64,000 nucleotides of DNA, from positions 10,015,991 to 10,079,990 of the forward strand of contig NC_133302.1 of the NCBI RefSeq assembly GCF_005239225.2, given 5' to 3'. This document shows positions 59,002-64,000 of the stretch, one piece after another (position 1 is the first letter of the stretch; the number at the start of each line of letters is the position of its first letter). Source of the DNA: Populus alba. Its lineage: Eukaryota > Streptophyta > Magnoliopsida > Malpighiales > Salicaceae. The notes under the pieces are model-generated. The model had not been told where the DNA came from. It was given only the letters and a program-made list of their open reading frames with translations, and searched no databases. The position numbers were made by a program, and so were the translations under genes.

Positions 59002-59313
59002 TAACAAGCCTTACACTGCACTGTAATTGTAAAATGAATCACACTTTTCCATTCAATAACTTGTAATCTTTATACAGTCCTAAGAGCTTAATTGCAGGAA
59101 TTCAAATGTTTGTAACTGACTAATATTGATTACAGGAATTCAAATGTGTAACTGACTAATATTGATTGCAGGAATTCAAATGTGTAACTGACTAATATTT
59201 ACATACATAATTAATAGCAATATCTTTAGGAATAACCGACTGATTCCGCAGTTATGAAGAGCACACAATCTGGCATTTCTTCTGGTGACAGCTACGCATC
59301 AGTATCCTTGATA
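59002..59313 (-). repeat. 5' LTR of the intact copia element (312 bp)
   Basis: Same as the 3' LTR but with three rather than two copies of the ~36-base unit (59094-59203), which accounts for the whole 36-base length difference. Confidence 0.92.
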
Positions 59314-59405
59314 AATTATGTAAAGAGTACATATAAATTTGCACTAGACTCCCAGCAAATATGCACTAAAAAATTACAACAAGTGATACTCGATCAAGGC
59401 AACAA
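59314..59405. repeat. Local duplication unit A, right part
   Basis: Continues unit A after the copia insertion: GTAAAGAGTACATATAAATT, GACTCCCAGC.AATATGCACT and CAAGTGATACTCGAT recur at 60047-60123. Confidence 0.9.
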
Positions 59406-59439
59406 AAATAAAAAAAATTTTAAAAAAAAATCAAAAGCA

Positions 59440-60126
59440 TTTTTATAATCCAAAACACAAACGGATCTTATTGTGCCCCCAAAATGCAATGCTCTAGGGC
59501 ATTCTTCCTGCAGAAAGCTCCTGAAGAGTTTTGTTGTGGTTTATGTGATTTCCCTTAGATTAGCTCTTTTGTCTGATTAAAAAGTCTTGTTACCATATTC
59601 ATTAATTTCATAACTTATTTTTCTAGAAATTACTAATTTGAGTTTTATAAATTTTTAGAATTACTGGAAGTTTAGATAATTGTTAATTTTTAGGGTTTAT
59701 AGAATTAGCCAAAATATACATAAATTACATCAAATATCCACATTAATTTTTTTTAAAAAAAGTGTTGCTAATATGAAATCCTACTGCATCTCTATTAAGA
59801 AAGAGCCATCCCTCGCGAAATTCTTAAAAAAAAGGAAAGAAATTCACTAATTTCTAAAAATAGTTAAGCTCCTATTTTTTCATTATTAAGAAAAAAATTC
59901 ACTAATAAAGTATTTTTATTCAGATTTTAAATATCCTGAGAGATATTCAGAATCCTCACTATTTCTCTAAATTTCAACTGAGAATGATGTAAGAAAATAT
60001 ATTTTTAAAACCATAAAAAAAAAAAAGGAGTTTCAATTGAGAATGATGTAAAGAGTACATATAAATTTGCACTGGACTCCCAGCCAATATGCACTAAAAA
60101 TTTACAACAAGTGATACTCGATTAAG
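59440..60126. repeat. Local duplication unit B (empty site)
   Basis: Second copy of the host segment. At 60040-60050 it runs GAGAATGATGTAAAGAG without interruption where unit A has the copia element. It holds an extra ~370 bases (about 59505-59875) not present in unit A, either an insertion here or a loss there. Confidence 0.88.
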
Positions 60127-60327
60127 GAAACACAATTCTGGCACTGCTAAAGCAATTAACCTCCAACTCAAATCACCACCAAATTGTTCATATTTTGAGA
60201 CAACTATGATTTTTAGTGTATCAAAATCAAAACTATCATTCAAGCTCATGACTTCATGAAAGTAGTGGAAAAACGCATTACAAAAGCCACAAATCCATCA
60301 ATAGAAAGAAAAAAAATAAAGATTATA

Positions 60328-60510
60328 ACTTACTTGAGGGTGTAACTTAACTGTTCAAATCACGAGTTTGTTCCCTCGAGATCACCGATTTAAATTTCAC
60401 AAACCTCAAGATCATTAGAGGTTTATATAATTATTAACTTCAAGACCCGTGAGATTAGTTGAAGTGCACACAAATTGACCCAGACATCTACTTTAATAAA
60501 ATAAATAAAT
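60328..60510 (+). mobile_element. SINE, near full length
   Basis: Contains the tRNA-like half (GTTCAAATCACGAG, CGATTTAAATTTCACAAACC) and the family block GACCCGTGAGATTAGTTGAA, GTGCACACAAATTGACCC, then an AAAT tail. Flanks AAATAAAGATTATA (60314-60327) and AAATAGAGACTATA (60511-60524) match at 12 of 14 bases. Degenerate polymerase III boxes. Confidence 0.8.
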
Positions 60511-60569
60511 AAATAGAGACTATAGAAGGCACAACCACTACCTCCACACAATTGAAAAACTCATTTGAG

Positions 60570-60920
60570 TTCCAAAACATGTGTGATGAAAGTTCGCAGA
60601 CAAAAGATGCTGATGCACTTTCCAAAATTCGTCAAGGTGTCTCAGACACGATCTTCCTACGAATCATGAATTCTTCATCGACAAAGCAAGTGTGGGGCAT
60701 GTTACGAGATGAATTTCAAGGTTAATATCATTGTCTATCTCAAGAACAGAAGCGTCACCAAAGTCATACCAGAGATTACCCCACTTGAAGCATGGTCAGG
60801 ACAGATACCTTCACTCAGACATCTAATGGTATTTGCTACCTGCATATTCCAGCAAAAAAAAAAAAAAAAAGGGACAAGCTGGAAGCAAAAGATGAAAAAG
60901 GAATTTTCTTAGGCTATAGC
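60570..60920 (+). mobile_element. Copia fragment: gag joined to integrase C-terminal region
   Basis: 60597-60721 reads DADALSKIRQGVSDTIFLRI, then SSSTKQVWGMLRDEFQG, a UBN2 gag segment. Directly afterwards 60727-60830 reads IVYLKNRSVTKVIPEITPLE and AWSGQIPSLRHLMVF, the end of copia integrase, then after an A run (60856-60871) DEKGIFLGYS. All of protease and most of integrase is missing between them. Confidence 0.75.
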
Positions 60921-63540
60921 TTGTTTTCATCATAATTCGCTTAGTAATATAGCATAGTCATATGGTAGCTCTTCTTTTTTCCCCTCACATTTCGATTTCC
61001 AACTGTTTCCACATAAAGAAAAACTTGGGGGTAATCTCCTCTTGAAAGCTTCGGATTTCAAACGAGAAATTATTGTGAAGGTCGTATACTATCCATCAGC
61101 AAAATGTGTCGAACGTGCATGGTATTGGTGTGAAAAACACAAATTCAACACGCAATAAGCTCAAAAATCAACTCTTCCAATGTATTTCAATCAAGGGTGT
61201 CAATTCTATTTTATTTTGTTTAAAATAATCGAAACATTCCATAGCAATTCAAAAAACAAAATAAAACAGAATAATTTTCATCTCATTTTAAATCTCGGTT
61301 CGTTCTGGATTTTTCGGCTAAATTTCGGCCGGAACATTCTGGTTTCATTCCACATGTTCCGTTCCACTTTTAAAAAGTCGTTGAATCAAATTGAACCTTG
61401 TTCGATTTCATTAATTAAACCACCCAAGTATAAAAAACTCATTTTCATTACTATTTTCAATAACAATGATATTAATTTTTTAAAATTAGATTTATCACTA
61501 ATATATATGGTTTATATTCATGTTGTTTTTTTCATGTTTATATTTTATAGGAATTTGAGCAAAACAAAGGATGTTTTAGATTCTATTAGCCTTGATAACA
61601 TTGACCTAACTTTATATTTAAAATATTTGTGTTAAAACATTTTACTTTCATAATATTTTGATATTTTGTTTTAAGTTAAATTATTTTTATTTAATCTTAA
61701 CTATTTAGAAATATTTTAAATTTTAAAATTATATTTATTTAGCATTATATTTGTATTGCATAATTTATAATTAAATTTATTTTGAATTTAAATTATGTTT
61801 GTTGAATATATATATGAACAGTACAACCCCAAAATTACATGTCAAAATACTTTAAAACTAAAACATTTCAGTCCAATAAAAAAAACAAAATATCTACCAA
61901 AACAAAATTCACAACCTTAAATTTCAACTTCTATTAATCCCTCCCACGCTGACTTTCAACTGCTACAGTTAGCAGCCGTGACAGGGATTCTGAAAGGGGC
62001 ACGAGGGCATCATCTGATCTTCACAGCCATCGCCAAAGGCTGACATAGTTCATACAGCTTTCACCCGATGAAACGTTTAGCATCATTTGCGAGCACGCGC
62101 ATCCTAAATGAGTCTGTCCCTGTGAAATTCATAGTTGCTGGGCGTGACAGCCAATGCTCTGTTTTGGTCTTTTCCATAAACTGACATACAGAAACAGCTC
62201 TGAGATCTCCTGCCATCAATGTCCTTGTGAATTAAGATTTTCTTTCTTTTTTCTTCTTTGGCTTGAGTTTTTGGGATACATGTACGAATTCTTATACATA
62301 CAAGGTTGTGATATCAGCTGAGTTGTCGGTGAGCAAGAATCAATCTGATTACAGGTTAGCATTTACCTTGCTGGACTGAACTTAATCTGAATAGTAACTT
62401 TGAAAGAGACATCTATTCTTATCCATTCTATGGATTTGATATTTTAAGTCCACATGAAAGAAATGCCACAACAATTTTCTTCTTTTTCATGTGACTGGCG
62501 AAGGAGCAAGCAGAGGAGGATATGTCAAGCACAGTTGGAATTTTAAAAAAGAGGAATCCGGGTCTTTTGCTAAGAATTGACAGCAGCACCACAGGCCATA
62601 ACCAATAGCTCTTGTAAAATGCGACACAAAAATTTCACACATCAATTATTACAAACACTGAAAAAAAAAATCCCAGCTTGCCTATCAAATTTATCCTACA
62701 ACAGACTTCCATTTCAAAACAACTCTAGGATAGTTCAAACAAGACGAAGAAGATAACAAAGCCATAATTGGTAACAGGTTCTCTCTTGGTGAATTTTGGT
62801 TGTGACTTGGAAACAAACAATGTTGCAAACTGCAAAATTACAAGGAAGCCATAGGCATAGAATACCCTTGGAACCAAAGAATATTGAAAGATAAATAAGT
62901 ATTTAATTGAATTGACACGCATGAACCAAACCATAGACGAATGCATTATGGGGACACTGCACAAATTGCTCTCATCCTTCATACCGAACCAGAAACTCCA
63001 AATTCTATATATCCTTTTCTCCAAATTTGGTGATTAGAGCAACATAGAAGTTAAATGCATGCAACAATACGTTTGATGGAGCAATTTCAGCTGACACTGA
63101 ATTTCTGGCTCATACAGCAATTGGAGATTCCTGCAATTCACAAAATAAGGATATTTACGCTTCATGGAGTAATTATTTACTTTTTCTCTAATTTGCTCAT
63201 TTTACTGATATATATATATATATATATATATGGTGGGTCACTTGAGAAATGGTTAGTAGTAATTTTAATTACGTGTTTGGTGTTGTTAAACACTATTGAT
63301 GAATTTTAATGGAGAAAGTAGATGAAAGATTTACCAATAGTTTCACATGGTAGAGGGAGCCTCAATCTAAACCCAGATATAATAAGGGATCTCTATCCAA
63401 ATAAACTATAATTCAAATATATTTCCATAAACAAGACTAACCAAATAGATTTGATATAAAAAAAATTAACAAATTCACTCTCCTCATCTTAAGCCTCAAT
63501 CAAAAACTAGTTGAGGGATGGTTACAGCGGTTTGCTTCTC
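60921..63540. other. Intergenic, nothing firmly recognised
   Basis: 61930-62260 is GC-richer (TTAGCAGCCGTGACAGGG, CACGCGCATCC) and might be a gene relic, but no conserved frame was found. Minus frame 62725-63024 is hydrophobic (99 codons) without recognisable family. Plus frame 61180-61635 lies in AT-rich DNA and is probably chance. TA run at 63209-63231. Confidence 0.4.
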
Positions 63541-63810
63541 CATTCAGTACTGTTATGGGCTAAAATTCTTTTAGGTAGTTGTGATACTAAAGGTCAACCC
63601 CCTAAACTTTACAACTCAGAACCCAACTTCCAATTATAACATTATTACTTATTCAGAAAAATCCACTCTGAGAACATGTATGTACCACCACATAACAATT
63701 TTCTCTCCCTCTCATTCCCTACCCAAACAAAGAAAATACTTCAACTTCCATTTTCCAATTATGAATCCAACCAGGGAGAGAGACTTCCCTTCCCTTGATT
63801 CCCTTCCTCC

Positions 63811-63957
63811 ATGAAATTCCCAAACGCACTAAAAATGCTTCTATTATCCTCCTCTATGATGCATTTGGGTGTCATTTTCTCGCTTTTATATTGGTGGTTC
63901 TTAATTTTGGGGTTTAGCCGGCCACCTCCTCTCCTCTCTCCCAATGCTTCAATTTGA
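63811..63957 (+). CDS. Possible 48-residue ORF with hydrophobic segment
   Basis: ATG at 63811 opens a frame of 48 codons, with a hydrophobic run (VIFSLLYWWFLILGF) and the end SRPPPLLSPNASI. It follows a pyrimidine-rich leader-like region (63690-63760) and a short upstream frame MNPTRERDFPSLDSLPP (63761-63814) that overlaps its ATG. It could be a small secreted or membrane peptide, an upstream ORF of a gene beyond the window, or chance. Not recognised. Confidence 0.25.
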   Translation: MKFPNALKMLLLSSSMMHLGVIFSLLYWWFLILGFSRPPPLLSPNASI

Positions 63958-64000
63958 CGATTAACTTATCCTTGACAATGCCAGACTACAACTAACAATA

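Larger units (their letters stand above)
54527..59313 (-). mobile_element. Intact, young Ty1/copia retrotransposon
   Basis: Two LTRs enclose a full primer site, one uninterrupted gag-pol frame and a polypurine tract (minus strand GCGGGGGCG at 54803-54811). AATTA flanks both ends (54522-54526 and 59314-59318). Apart from one repeat unit, the LTRs differ at about two positions, so insertion is recent. LTR termini are TA...TA rather than the usual TG...CA. All parts needed for autonomous transposition appear present; expression is not shown by sequence. Confidence 0.95.

Noticed and set aside
61180..61635. 151-codon plus-strand ORF
   Set aside because: AT-rich, repetitive isoleucine/asparagine/phenylalanine composition without domain features; surrounding sequence is non-coding.
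62725..63024. 99-codon hydrophobic minus-strand ORF as a membrane protein
   Set aside because: No recognisable family and no exon partners; a faint similarity to cyclic-nucleotide-gated channel segments was too weak to report.
1..64000. CRISPR arrays, bacterial operons, riboswitches, tRNA or rRNA genes
   Set aside because: Plant nuclear context. The 22- and 56-base tandem arrays lack unique spacers of even length, and the only tRNA-like sequences are primer sites and SINE halves.

Overview
The window is nuclear DNA of a flowering plant: intron-containing plant genes, plant LTR-retrotransposon families, TRIM and SINE copies, a CACTA transposon and a MIR166 hairpin. The miR166 variant ending in UU and the dispersed AT-rich and 'ggttaacttgagtt'-type repeats are what I associate with Salicaceae (Populus/Salix); that assignment is inference, not proof. 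A run of exactly 500 N (17613-18112) shows this is a draft scaffold. Most of the window is AT-rich repeat-derived intergenic sequence.

Layout. 1-4502: 5' end of a Ty3/gypsy element on the minus strand (LTR, tRNA-Asp primer site, long open gag-protease frame that runs off the window and appears to have lost reverse transcriptase/RNase H in frame). 4503-8825: AT-rich DNA with a ~0.93-kb TIR element. 8826-10434: an intronless inositol-polyphosphate kinase (ITPK) gene with three single-base frameshifts and, downstream, a decayed second copy of its 3' end. 10435-14514: repeats. 14515-16705: a broken, exon-depleted TOZ/UTP13-type WD40 gene. 18113-21228: the 5' half of a GH3 beta-glucosidase, convergent with the WD40 gene and cut by the gap. 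21470-32000: gene-poor, many copies of one AT-rich element and a degenerate tandem repeat. 32055-35690: a decayed CACTA transposon. 35998-37130: a TIR element and two SINEs. 37291-37584 and 44339-44667: two copies of one ~0.3-kb segment; the second lies just 3' of a MIR166 gene (44935-45258). Between them sit a TRIM (39474-39775) and a solo LTR (40284-42263). 46921-52730: a three-level nest, in which a TRIM is interrupted by a copia element and the copia integrase by a solo LTR. 54527-59313: a structurally intact, very young Ty1/copia element with a 1383-codon open frame, sitting in one copy of a local duplication whose other copy (59440-60126) is the empty site. 60328-60920: a SINE and a copia gag/integrase fragment. 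63811-63957: a possible small ORF at the start of a gene that leaves the window.

Functionally, the only element that looks intact as host function is MIR166 (regulator of HD-ZIP III transcription factors). All three host protein genes (ITPK, TOZ/UTP13, GH3) carry single-base indels, several next to or inside homopolymers, so either this is a pseudogene-rich segment or the assembly was not polished. The missing exons and extra stop in the WD40 gene argue that at least this copy is really dead. The intact copia element is the only part with evidence of recent activity.
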